Assembly (NCBI GenBank): GCA_014803905.1
Contig: JAAVAW010000020.1
Span: forward strand, 3,245 to 10,976
Length of the DNA: 7,732 bases
From: Lactobacillus sp.
Lineage (GTDB): Bacteria; Bacillota; Bacilli; Lactobacillales; Lactobacillaceae
Direction of reading: 5' to 3'
Program-made: the position numbers and the translations under genes
Shown: piece by piece, positions 1 to 7,600 of the stretch
Layout of the letters: every line of letters starts with the position of its first letter
Position numbering within the stretch: position 1 is the first letter of the stretch
Notes under the pieces: model-generated
Told to the model about the DNA's origin: nothing
What the model saw: only the letters and a program-made list of their open reading frames with translations
The model's database searches: none

Positions 1-591
1 GGTAAAAAGCAAAGGAAATTTAAAATTATTCAAAAAGATTCTATTCCAGTAGGAATTTTAATTATGCTTTTTGCGTTTCCTTATTTTATTACCCAGGCAG
101 ATATTGTAATGTATGCGACTTATCGCAAGTTAAATATTGCCGTTGGTGCTTTCTTTATTATTTATGCGATTGCCTTATTAATTATCAGAACCGTCCTCAA
201 AAAAGATTTTGATACGGTTCGTTTTGGCCGCTGGTTTTGGATTAGTATTGTTGCCATGATTATTTTCTTAATTGCGGCAACTTATATGTTTAATGACTGG
301 ATCATGGGTTTAGCTGCTTTAGCTTTAGCAGTAGGTTATGGAGTGATTTATTCTGTTTTGCAGTCAACGGCCTTATTACTTGCACCAATGGAAGAACAAG
401 GATTAGCTACGGCAACCTTTTATCTTGGTATGGACATTGCGATGGCCTTTGGACCAATGCTTGGTGGTATTTTAGCTGCTAAGATTTCTCATAGCTTATT
501 CTATATTGTTTTATTAGTTGAAATTCCAATAATGATCATTGTTTACCTTATTTATCGTAAACGCTTGAATGGAGCAATTGATCATCATTAG
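1..591 (+). CDS. MFS transporter, C-terminal half (5'-truncated by window edge)
   Basis: The frame is open from base 1 and ends at TAG 589-591, giving 196 residues with the start outside the window. The visible part is a hydrophobic C-terminal half with about six membrane segments (roughly residues 16-38, 44-62, 78-95, 101-125, 135-158 and 164-184). A basic stretch at the start (GKKQRKFKIIQK) would fit the central cytoplasmic loop of a 12-helix major facilitator. The segment around residues 134-156 (GLATATFYLGMDIAMAFGP) resembles the helix 11 region of drug-efflux MFS proteins, where a GxxxGP-like pattern is common. The role is probably proton-driven export of small molecules across the cytoplasmic membrane, but the substrate cannot be read from this half. 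An internal ATG at 64 is only a methionine inside the first visible helix, not the start. A strong terminator follows directly. Confidence 0.85.
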   Translation, partial: GKKQRKFKIIQKDSIPVGILIMLFAFPYFITQADIVMYATYRKLNIAVGAFFIIYAIALLIIRTVLKKDFDTVRFGRWFWISIVAMIIFLIAATYMFNDWIMGLAALALAVGYGVIYSVLQSTALLLAPMEEQGLATATFYLGMDIAMAFGPMLGGILAAKISHSLFYIVLLVEIPIMIIVYLIYRKRLNGAIDHH

Positions 592-594
592 GTT

Positions 595-629
595 AAAAGA
601 TATAACGCTTTTGTTGTTATATCTTTTTT
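595..629 (+). terminator. Intrinsic terminator after the MFS gene
   Basis: AAAAGATATAAC (595-606) pairs perfectly over 12 bp with GTTATATCTTTT (616-627) around a 9-nt loop, and the T run continues to 629. It begins 4 nt after the stop codon of the MFS gene. The A-rich 5' arm opposite a T-rich 3' arm means it could also work on the minus strand. Confidence 0.85.
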
Positions 630-657
630 ATTATCTATAAAAATTAAATATAGTAGG

Positions 658-693
658 TTTACATCAGCCAAAATAAAGCATTAAATATTATAA
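658..693 (+). promoter_or_regulatory. Weak candidate promoter for the HAD phosphatase gene
   Basis: TTTACA at 658-663 resembles a -35 box. The AT-rich stretch TTAAATATTATAA (681-693) could supply a -10, but no hexamer at the ideal 17-nt spacing matches TATAAT well (TTAAAT or TAAATA). A promoter is expected in this gap because a strong terminator lies upstream and the next gene has its own ribosome binding site. The exact boxes are uncertain. Confidence 0.3.
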
Positions 694-703
694 GTAAGTA
701 TTT

Positions 704-711
704 AAAGGAGG
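704..711 (+). promoter_or_regulatory. Ribosome binding site of the HAD phosphatase gene
   Basis: AAAGGAGG is a near-perfect Shine-Dalgarno sequence, 9 nt upstream of ATG 721. It fixes the start codon and predicts efficient translation. Confidence 0.85.
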
Positions 712-720
712 AAGCAAATA

Positions 721-1545
721 ATGACATTACCTTTTAAAGCAGTTGCTGTTGACATGGATGGAACCTTTTTAAATGAAAAAAGGGATTTCAATCATGAAGA
801 ATTTGCAGAAATATTGGATATTTTGGAAAAAGAAAAGGTTCAATTTATTGTTGCCTCAGGACGTCCTTATGCTCGACTAAAACAAGATTTTAAGGATTTT
901 AAAGATCGAATGGATTTTGTTACGGTTAATGGAGCAAGATTGATTGCTGAAGGAAAGCAAGTCGGAATTACCCCAATTAAACGTGACTTAATTTTGAATA
1001 CAGTAGCTTTTGGTGAAAAAACTTACCCTGGAGTTACAACTTTAGTTTTTGGACCGGGTAAGGCTTATGTGTTAAAGAGTGCTCCCGCTGAAGAGAAAAA
1101 ATTCTTAGCTTATTTTGCCGGGGATGTAGGAGAACTTGATAAGTGGGAAGATTTACCTGATGAGGATTTTGTACAAATCACTTTTAATTGTGGTGGTAAG
1201 AATGCGCCAACTATTGAAAAGGCAATTAATGATCAGTATGGTAAAGTAATTTCGGCTTATGGTTCGGCTGATTTCGCTGTTGATGTTGATGCTTATGGAG
1301 TAAGTAAAGCCGAAGGGTTAAAAGAACTTCTGGCTAAGTTTGGTTTAACCGGAGACGATTTAATTGCTTTTGGTGATGGCGGTAATGATATTGAAATGCT
1401 CAAATTGGCCAAGTATTCTTATGCCATGGAAAATGGAATGGATGAAGTCAAAAAAGTTGCTCGCTTTGTAGCACCTAAAAACTCGGAAAATGGTGTCTTT
1501 AAAGTCTTGAAAAAATATATTCAAGCAGATAAGGAATTATCATAA
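721..1545 (+). CDS. Cof-type HAD-superfamily hydrolase (sugar-phosphate phosphatase-like)
   Basis: This is a 274-residue cytoplasmic phosphatase of the HAD superfamily, Cof/class IIB type, and its length is typical. All four catalytic motifs are visible. Motif I is DMDGT at residues 11-15, with D11 the expected nucleophile and D13 the acid/base. Motif II is S46 in SGRPY, motif III is K196 in GVSKAEGL, and motif IV is GDGGNDIEML at 218-227, whose D219 and D223 should bind Mg2+. The middle (about 85-190) would be the cap domain that selects the substrate. Members hydrolyse sugar phosphates, flavin precursors such as FMN, or pyridoxal phosphate, often with broad specificity, so no precise substrate is assigned. 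The start is set by AAAGGAGG 9 nt upstream. No convincing terminator separates it from the transporter operon 72 nt downstream, so some read-through is possible. Confidence 0.92.
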   Translation: MTLPFKAVAVDMDGTFLNEKRDFNHEEFAEILDILEKEKVQFIVASGRPYARLKQDFKDFKDRMDFVTVNGARLIAEGKQVGITPIKRDLILNTVAFGEKTYPGVTTLVFGPGKAYVLKSAPAEEKKFLAYFAGDVGELDKWEDLPDEDFVQITFNCGGKNAPTIEKAINDQYGKVISAYGSADFAVDVDAYGVSKAEGLKELLAKFGLTGDDLIAFGDGGNDIEMLKLAKYSYAMENGMDEVKKVARFVAPKNSENGVFKVLKKYIQADKELS

Positions 1546-1555
1546 ACTCCAAACT

Positions 1556-1570
1556 TTTGTCTTATACAAA
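1556..1570. promoter_or_regulatory. Candidate operator dyad upstream of the ABC operon
   Basis: TTTGT-N5-ACAAA forms a perfect 5+5 inverted repeat inside the 72-nt gap before the transporter operon. A related imperfect dyad extends rightwards: TTGTC (1557-1561) is complementary to GACAA (1592-1596), and CTTAT (1561-1565) to ATAAG (1582-1586). TAAGAT at 1583-1588 is a possible -10 box, but no good -35 lies at the right spacing. The position suits a repressor site or a short mRNA hairpin. The regulator is unknown. Confidence 0.3.
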
Positions 1571-1617
1571 TCTATGAGAAAATAAGATAAAGACAACGAA
1601 TACAAGGAATATTAATA

Positions 1618-2580
1618 ATGATTAAATATGAACATATCTCTAAAAAATATGGCGACCGCCTAATCTTAGATGATGTTTCTTTTACTATTAAAGAAGGAGA
1701 AATATTTGTCTTAGTTGGCCCAAGTGGAAGTGGTAAAACAACGCTGTTAAAAATGTTTAACCGCCTTATTGAACCCACTAATGGTCAAATTTTTTATAAT
1801 GATAAAAATATCAAAGACTATAAACTTAGAGAATTAAGACAAAAGACAGGTTATGTTTTACAATCGGCTTCTCTATTTCCTAATTTAACAGTGGGAGAGA
1901 ATATTACTTTACCTCTAGAACAAAGAAAAGGCTTTTCTAAAAAAGAACGGTTAAAAGTGCAAAAAGTTGTACTCGAGGGGGTTCAGCTTGATCCTGAAAT
2001 CTATCTTGATCGCTACCCTGACCAATTATCTGGTGGAGAAGCCCAAAGAGTAGGAATTGGTCGTGCATTGGCGGGCAACCCCAAAGTTGTTTTAATGGAC
2101 GAACCATTCTCTGCTTTAGATCCTGTGGTACGTAAGCAACTACAAGATTTAGTTTTGGATTTACAAAAGAAATTTAAAGTTACCATTTTGTTCGTTACTC
2201 ATGATATGAATGAAGCAATTCGTATGGGTAATCAAATTGGAGTAGTGCATGAAGGACATCTAGAACAAGTAGGTAAGCCACGTGAAATTTTACAACATCC
2301 TGCTACACCATTTGTTAAGCAATTTTTCTCAGGGAGTGAAAGTCACAGCGCTCTAGATCTGGAAACTTTAGTGAAGAGTGAAATTGGGGTAGACGTTAAG
2401 TATTATCCAAAAACAGAAACTTTACCCCACTATCATGTTTATAATGTAGAAGATTTAATTAAAGATTGCTCGGACAATCCTGATAAATTATTTGTTGCTG
2501 AAACTAATTTTGGTGATTATGTAATTGAACCAAAACAAGTATGGAAGTTTTTGTTAAAGAGGGTGGCGAACAATGATTAA
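1618..2580 (+). CDS. ABC importer ATPase, OpuC/ProV-type quaternary amine family
   Basis: This 320-residue ATPase powers the importer encoded by the next gene. Motifs in order are: Walker A GPSGSGKT (34-41), Q-loop Q82 in YVLQSASLFP, signature LSGGEAQRVGIGRAL (137-151), Walker B VVLMDEP (157-163), D-loop SALD (165-168) and switch H195 in THDMNEA. The set, including the THDMNEAIRMG region, fits the glycine betaine/carnitine/choline (ProV, OpuCA) class. OpuCA-type proteins usually carry two CBS domains after the ATPase, which sense ionic strength or cyclic di-AMP. Here only about 80 residues follow residue 240, too short for a CBS pair, though 290-315 could be a degenerate half. Osmotic gating of the usual kind may therefore be absent. 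The start ATG has AAGGAA at 1604-1609, 8 nt upstream. The 3' end overlaps the permease gene by 8 nt, so the two are translationally coupled. Confidence 0.92.
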   Translation: MIKYEHISKKYGDRLILDDVSFTIKEGEIFVLVGPSGSGKTTLLKMFNRLIEPTNGQIFYNDKNIKDYKLRELRQKTGYVLQSASLFPNLTVGENITLPLEQRKGFSKKERLKVQKVVLEGVQLDPEIYLDRYPDQLSGGEAQRVGIGRALAGNPKVVLMDEPFSALDPVVRKQLQDLVLDLQKKFKVTILFVTHDMNEAIRMGNQIGVVHEGHLEQVGKPREILQHPATPFVKQFFSGSESHSALDLETLVKSEIGVDVKYYPKTETLPHYHVYNVEDLIKDCSDNPDKLFVAETNFGDYVIEPKQVWKFLLKRVANND

Positions 2581-4135
2581 GTCCTTATGGAACATGATTG
2601 TGAATAACTATGCTCAGATTTGGGCTACAACATTGGTTCACATCAAAATATCTTTAATTTCATTAGCTATTGCGATGGTAATTGCGATTCCTTTGGCCTT
2701 TATGGTAAGAAATCATAAAAAAGCGGCCGGCTTTTTCTTACAAATTGCGGGAATTATTCAAACTATTCCTAGTTTAGCAATTTTGGGTTTACTTTTACCG
2801 TTTGTAGGAATCGGGACCACACCAGCAATAATTGCCTTAGTTTTATATGCAATTATGCCAATTTTTCAAAATACTTATTCTGGTTTAACTGGAATTCCAG
2901 AGAATTTGAAAGAAGCTGCTACGGCTTTTGGCTTAACCAAATGGAAAAAATTTCAAAAAATGGAATTTCCATTGGCATTTCCAATGATTCTGTCAGGAAT
3001 TAGAATTGCTTTAGTAATGATTATTGGTACGGCTACTTTAGCAGCTTTAATCGGTGGTGGGGGTCTTGGTACTTATATTTATCAAGGTATTAACTCTAAT
3101 AATTCAACAGAAGTTTTACTAGGAGCAATTTTATCGGCTTTATTGGCCTTAATATTCTCCTGGTTCTTAAGCTTTATTTCGAAAAATAAAATTCGGACTA
3201 AAATTGGTCTTTCAATTATTGCAGTTATCTTGCTTGCCTGGGGTGGGACTAGTGTTTATCAACACTATGTTAAACCCCATACTGAACCTAAAACTACTAA
3301 GGTTGAAACTAAGAAGATTATTATCGGTGGAAAAATGGGAACTGAACCAAATCTTTTAATTCATATGTATAAAGATTTGATTGAGGCCAATGATCCACAT
3401 ACTAAAGTAGAATTAAAACCTAACTTTGGAACTACTAACTTTTTATTTAGTGCTTTAGAGACTAATAAAATTGATATTTATCCTGAATTTACAGGTACGG
3501 TAATGCAGACCATTATTAAATCTAATAAAAAAACAGGCACTGATCCAAACGCAGTTTACCAACAAGCCAAAAATGACTTGAATAAGCGATATCACATGAC
3601 TTATTTGAAACCAATGGCTTACCAAAATGGATACGCACTGGCTACGACCCAAAAATTCGCTAAAGATAATAACTTAAAGAAGATTAGTGATTTGAAGCGG
3701 GTAAACAAAAAGGTAAATGCTACTTTTGATACTGATTTTGCCAGTCAAAATGATGGCTATCCCGGCTTACAAAAAGTTTACAAATTAGATTTTGCAACAA
3801 TCAAGAGTACTGACCCAAGTATTCGTTATCAAGCTCTTGAACAAGGAAAATCTAATTTGGTTGATAGTTATACTACCGATCCAGAAGTAAAAAAGGATAA
3901 TTTGGTATTACTGCAAGATGATATGAAATTCTTCCCACCATATCAAGGGGCACCACTGATGACAAATAAGTTTGCAAAAGAAAATCCAAAGGTTGTAAAA
4001 GCACTAAATAAACTTGCTGGTAAGATTACAACTGAACAAATGCAAACAATGAATTATGAAGTAAAATATGAACATAAATCTGTAAGTGAAGTGGCACGTA
4101 ACTTCTTAATTCAACAAGGATTATTGAAAAAATAA
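2573..4135 (+). CDS. Fused permease/substrate-binding protein, OpuC/ProWX-type ABC importer
   Basis: This 520-residue protein joins the membrane channel and the ligand-binding domain of the importer. Residues 1-230 form the permease, with about six hydrophobic segments (near 21-45, 54-76, 82-99, 139-164, 180-203 and 208-228). The coupling loop EAATAFGLTKWKKF starts at residue 114 and is the EAA motif that contacts the ATPase. After a charged, threonine- and lysine-rich linker (about 232-247), residues 248-520 form an extracellular type II binding domain of the OpuCC/OsmF family. It contains the characteristic DIYPEFTGT (301-309) and NDGYPGLQ (393-400). The last membrane helix tethers this domain, so no lipoprotein signal is needed. 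Family substrates are betaine, choline or carnitine; homologous fusions include the ergothioneine importer EgtU and listerial BilEB, so the substrate is open. The ATG lies within the end of the ATPase gene, with GAGG at 2559-2562 as its ribosome binding site. A strong terminator follows. Confidence 0.92.
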   Translation: MIKSLWNMIVNNYAQIWATTLVHIKISLISLAIAMVIAIPLAFMVRNHKKAAGFFLQIAGIIQTIPSLAILGLLLPFVGIGTTPAIIALVLYAIMPIFQNTYSGLTGIPENLKEAATAFGLTKWKKFQKMEFPLAFPMILSGIRIALVMIIGTATLAALIGGGGLGTYIYQGINSNNSTEVLLGAILSALLALIFSWFLSFISKNKIRTKIGLSIIAVILLAWGGTSVYQHYVKPHTEPKTTKVETKKIIIGGKMGTEPNLLIHMYKDLIEANDPHTKVELKPNFGTTNFLFSALETNKIDIYPEFTGTVMQTIIKSNKKTGTDPNAVYQQAKNDLNKRYHMTYLKPMAYQNGYALATTQKFAKDNNLKKISDLKRVNKKVNATFDTDFASQNDGYPGLQKVYKLDFATIKSTDPSIRYQALEQGKSNLVDSYTTDPEVKKDNLVLLQDDMKFFPPYQGAPLMTNKFAKENPKVVKALNKLAGKITTEQMQTMNYEVKYEHKSVSEVARNFLIQQGLLKK

Positions 4136-4150
4136 ATAATTTCTTTATTA

Positions 4151-4187
4151 AAAATAACCTGAACTCTAAAGTTTAGGTTATTTTTTT
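4151..4187 (+). terminator. Intrinsic terminator of the ABC importer operon
   Basis: AAAATAACCT (4151-4160) and AACT (4162-4165) pair with AGTT (4170-4173) and AGGTTATTTT (4175-4184). A G-U pair joins the two halves, the loop is CTAA, and a T run follows to 4187. The roughly 15-bp stem starts 15 nt after the permease stop codon. The A/T-rich base would allow action in both directions. Confidence 0.9.
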
Positions 4188-4410
4188 ATTATTTTTTAGT
4201 TAATTTAATAAAAAATAATTTTTTTAGGTTATTGGCGAAAAAATAAAATGAATAAATCAAGATGAATGTTATATATTTATAGTTTAATTCATTGACATTT
4301 AATAGGAGATATTATTTTTAGTAATAAATTTTTTTGAAAGTCATATATTTTGTTATTTAATAAGAGAGAAAATAATTAAAAAACAAAAAATGACTTAATA
4401 TTACAAGGTT
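4188..4410. other. AT-rich intergenic region without a supported gene
   Basis: Almost entirely A and T, with short homopolymer runs and no reading frame of useful length that has a ribosome binding site. A perfect TTGACA (4292-4297) has only TATTAT at a 12-nt spacing and TTTTTA at 17 nt, so it is not a convincing promoter. ATGAAT occurs at 4248-4253 and 4262-4267, and its complement ATTCAT at 4287-4292. An 11-nt stretch, TTTAGGTTATT, from the 3' arm of the upstream terminator (around 4172-4182) recurs at 4223-4233. The region may hold regulatory sites for the adhesin gene, or simply be AT-rich spacer. Confidence 0.4.
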
Positions 4411-4449
4411 TTGAGCGTATACTTTAACTATAATAACGTGTGTTATATA
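4411..4449 (+). promoter_or_regulatory. Candidate promoter of the adhesin gene
   Basis: A perfect TATAAT lies at 4429-4434, 42 nt before the start codon. An alternative is TTGAGC (4411-4416) as -35 with TAACGT (4434-4439) at 17-nt spacing. TATATA at 4444-4449 is a third possible -10. No arrangement has two strong boxes at ideal spacing. A small dyad, ATAAC-GTGT-GTTAT (4433-4446), overlaps the likely transcription start and could be an operator or a 5' hairpin. Confidence 0.4.
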
Positions 4450-4459
4450 AAAGAAACTT

Positions 4460-4465
4460 GAGGGG
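4460..4465 (+). promoter_or_regulatory. Ribosome binding site of the adhesin gene
   Basis: GAGGGG lies 11 nt upstream of ATG 4477. An in-frame TGA at 4459-4461 overlaps it, so no earlier in-frame start is possible. This decides the start of the long reading frame. Confidence 0.7.
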
Positions 4466-4476
4466 TAAAACATTCA

Positions 4477-4650
4477 ATGGTTAAAAGAAATAAAAAGAAT
4501 AAATTGAATAAGAATAATCAATATCAAGATCCATATGAACTTCAAGATGGAAATAATGGATCATATCTTAAAGAAATTGCAGGTTTAACTGCTTTAATCG
4601 GTGGTGTGACCGCCGGTGCTGCATTTATGCCTAATGGTCGAGTACATGCT
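4477..4650 (+). other. Long N-terminal signal peptide of the adhesin
   Basis: Residues 1-58 have an extended, polar, Lys/Asn-rich n-region with seven Lys and one Arg in the first dozen residues. A glycine-rich hydrophobic core (about 35-51, AGLTALIGGVTAGAAF) follows, then a likely signal peptidase site after VHA (residue 58). I see neither the YSIRK motif nor the KxYKxGKxW motif that often mark large Gram-positive surface proteins. A long n-region and glycines in the core are typical of accessory Sec substrates, which supports that route without proving it. Confidence 0.7.
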
Positions 4651-7600
4651 GCTACTAATTCCGTTGATTCTAAGTCGGGAATAGTCGGTTCTATTTCGAC
4701 ATCGGTTGCTGCAGGTTCTAATAGTAAGTTAGATCAAAATAATGCGAGCGTAAGTACTTCACAAAAGCTTAGTCAATCTACTAGTCAAGTTATTTCAAAA
4801 AGTGCTTCTTTGTCATTGAGTCAATCAGGCAGTCTTTCCCAATCCTTAAGTCAATCGGAAAGTGCCTTAAGCTCTCTAAGTCTTGCTAAGAATCACAAAA
4901 ATAGTCAGAGTCTTGCTGCAAACGAAAAAAATGTTGCTCCAGTTTCACGCAATATTCAATCAGCTTCAACAACAAACTCAACAAGTACAAGTTCATCTTT
5001 ACAAAGTCAAGTTCAAACCTCTACTAGTACTTCAGAAATTCAAGCTTCTTTGTCTAGTTTAAGTAATAATTCATTGACTGCTGGCCAAACTAATAGTTTA
5101 GCAGTTGCCATGCAACAAGGACTTCTTACTACTAATTTATTAAGTGTAAATAACAACGTTTTAGCAAATAGTAGTACTAATACTGACCAAGAAGGTACAA
5201 CTCAATTAGCAAGTGATGCTTATCAAGTTTCGGGTATAAATGCAGGCTGGTCTGCTGGTGCAACCAGTGCAGACCTAGGTTATGCCTATTTAAACTTTAC
5301 CTTTAAGCCTACTACCACAATTAAAGCAGGGGATTATTTTGATGTACAGTTAGGATTACCAACTCAAAATGGCTTGAAGCTTTATGGTCCTCATTTAGTG
5401 GCTAACACTCCAGTTTATGATACTGGTGGAAAAACCCAGGTTGGAACAATCTACGGTGAAGGAACTTATTATAGAGTTGTCTTTAATGAAAATGCTGAAT
5501 CAATTACTTCTGGTAATAACCAGCCAAATTGGACCTTCAATTTGAAATGGGGCGGAAGTTATGGTTCTCAAAACCCATGGTCTTATAATACAGTCTATCA
5601 ATATACAGATACTGCAGCCCAAAATTATAAGACTTTCAGTTATACACCTAACAATGACCTCTTAATTAATGGTCAACAATACGCTAGTGGACTTTCACTT
5701 CCAGGCCAATATGTTTATGATAAAAGTTTGCTTAATGGGGCGACTTATACTAGTGACCAAATGAGTCAGTCAAATGTTAGACAGTGGACATCAGATGGTA
5801 AGGTAGTAATAAATTCAGATTGGACTAATTCTGTGCAAGTTAAAATTGCTACAGCAAACGCCACTGATCCTAGTCAAAATACTAGTACCAATTTTGATAT
5901 AAATGTTACTGTTGGTAATAATGATTTACTAAACTATCAATGGGTTAGTGATAGTGATTTAGCTGCTAATATTAAAAATGACCTTGCTTCTGGTGTTAAG
6001 TGGAATCTTAGCAATGAATTAACCGATAGTAATGGACTATATACTACAGAAAATAGGCAAACAGAAGGACAAATAAAGTCTGATGTTACCGTAACTCATA
6101 CAGATACTACTTTAGCAGATGGAAGAATTCAACGTACTTATCATGTAGTACTTTCAAATCCGGATGCCCAGTTAAGTGGTGGTTACTATACAGTTTTAAC
6201 AGTGAGAGCCTCCGATTTTACAATTCCTAGTGATGTAACTTCTTATCAACAAGATAACGATGATAGCATAGTTCAAGGTAATTATGGTTATGCAAATCAA
6301 CCTAGTAGAAGTGCAAATACATCTAATCAAGTATTGTTAAATGCTTTGATTAATACTGCTGCTCCAGTGGTTAGTGTTCAAAATAATACAACTCATCAAA
6401 CTGCATTTACTTCTACTCCTGGTTCACTTAATTGGGGAGCAACAATTTCACAGATTGATGGTAGCAATATTTCTAATAGTGTGGATCCTTCAAATACTAG
6501 AACGGCTACTCTTGAGTTCGTTAATGACAATGATCCGGCACATCCTATTACTGTTCCTGGTGTAACGAATGCCGTTACTGGGGCTGCTAATACTAAGATT
6601 GATTTTAATCAAGCTACTAATACCTTGGCTGAATTAGAAAAACAAGGCTATTCTCTTGAAAAGGTAGTAAATGACCAAACTGGAGAAGTAATTACACCCG
6701 GCGATGGGGTTTCACCAACTGATTTAAGTGCTTATAATTATGGTAATTTGGTTAACTCTGCCAATAAGTTTACTGTTTACTTGAAGTTTACCGACCTCGC
6801 AAGTATTAGTACTAGTCAAAGTATGAGTACTAGTGCAATTACCAGTAATTCAATTAGTGAAAGTCAAGCAGTAAGTACTAGTCAAAGTATTTCGCAATCA
6901 ATAGCTGAAAGTGAATCTGCTAGTGATTCAGTAAGTAATAGTGAGAGTTTATATAATTCTATCTCAAGTAGTGACAGTCTAAGTAACTCAGTAAGTATGA
7001 GTGAAAGTTTAAGTAACTCAGTAAGCATGAGTGAAAGTTTAAGTAACTCAGTAAGCATGAGTGAAAGCTTGAGTAACTCAGTGTCAATGAGCGAAAGCTT
7101 GAGCAACTCAGTATCAATGAGTGAGAGTTTAAGTAACTCAGTAAGCATGAGCGAAAGCTTAAGCAATTCAGTATCAATGAGCGAAAGTTTGAGTAACTCA
7201 GTATCAATGAGTGAAAGTTTGAGTAACTCAGTAAGCATGAGCGAAAGCTTAAGTAACTCAGTGTCAATGAGTGAAAGCTTGAGTAACTCAGTAAGCATGA
7301 GCGAGAGCTTAAGCAACTCAGTGTCAATGAGTGAGAGTTTGAGCAACTCAGTAAGCATGAGTGAAAGTTTAAGTAACTCAGTGTCAATGAGCGAAAGTTT
7401 AAGCAACTCAGTATCAATGAGTGAGAGTTTAAGTAACTCAGTAAGCATGAGCGAAAGCCTAAGCAACTCAGTATCAATGAGTGAAAGCTTAAGCAACTCA
7501 GTAAGCATGAGCGAAAGCCTAAGCAACTCAGTGTCAATGAGTGAAAGCTTATCAAACTCAGTGTCAATGAGTGAAAGTTTAAGTAACTCAGTAAGTATGA

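Noticed and set aside
64..591. ATG at 64 as the start of a complete small membrane protein
   Set aside because: The frame is open upstream to base 1, the ATG lies within a hydrophobic helix, and there is no ribosome binding site before it; the gene is simply cut by the window edge.
1572..1778. Minus-strand reading frame of 68 codons over the start of the ATPase gene
   Set aside because: It is antisense to the conserved Walker A region and shows no protein family features; it is a shadow.
3455..3652. Minus-strand reading frame of 65 codons inside the substrate-binding domain
   Set aside because: It is antisense to conserved family motifs (DIYPEFTGT region) and has no supporting signals.
4292..4315. 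TTGACA with TATTAT as a strong promoter, followed by a small gene with an AGGAG site at 4304-4308
   Set aside because: The spacing between the hexamers is 12 nt, too short for a standard promoter, and no usable start codon with a meaningful reading frame follows the AGGAG.
6374..6565. Short plus-strand reading frame of 63 codons
   Set aside because: It lies wholly inside the adhesin frame in another phase, has no ribosome binding site, and encodes a low-complexity Leu/Ile-rich product.
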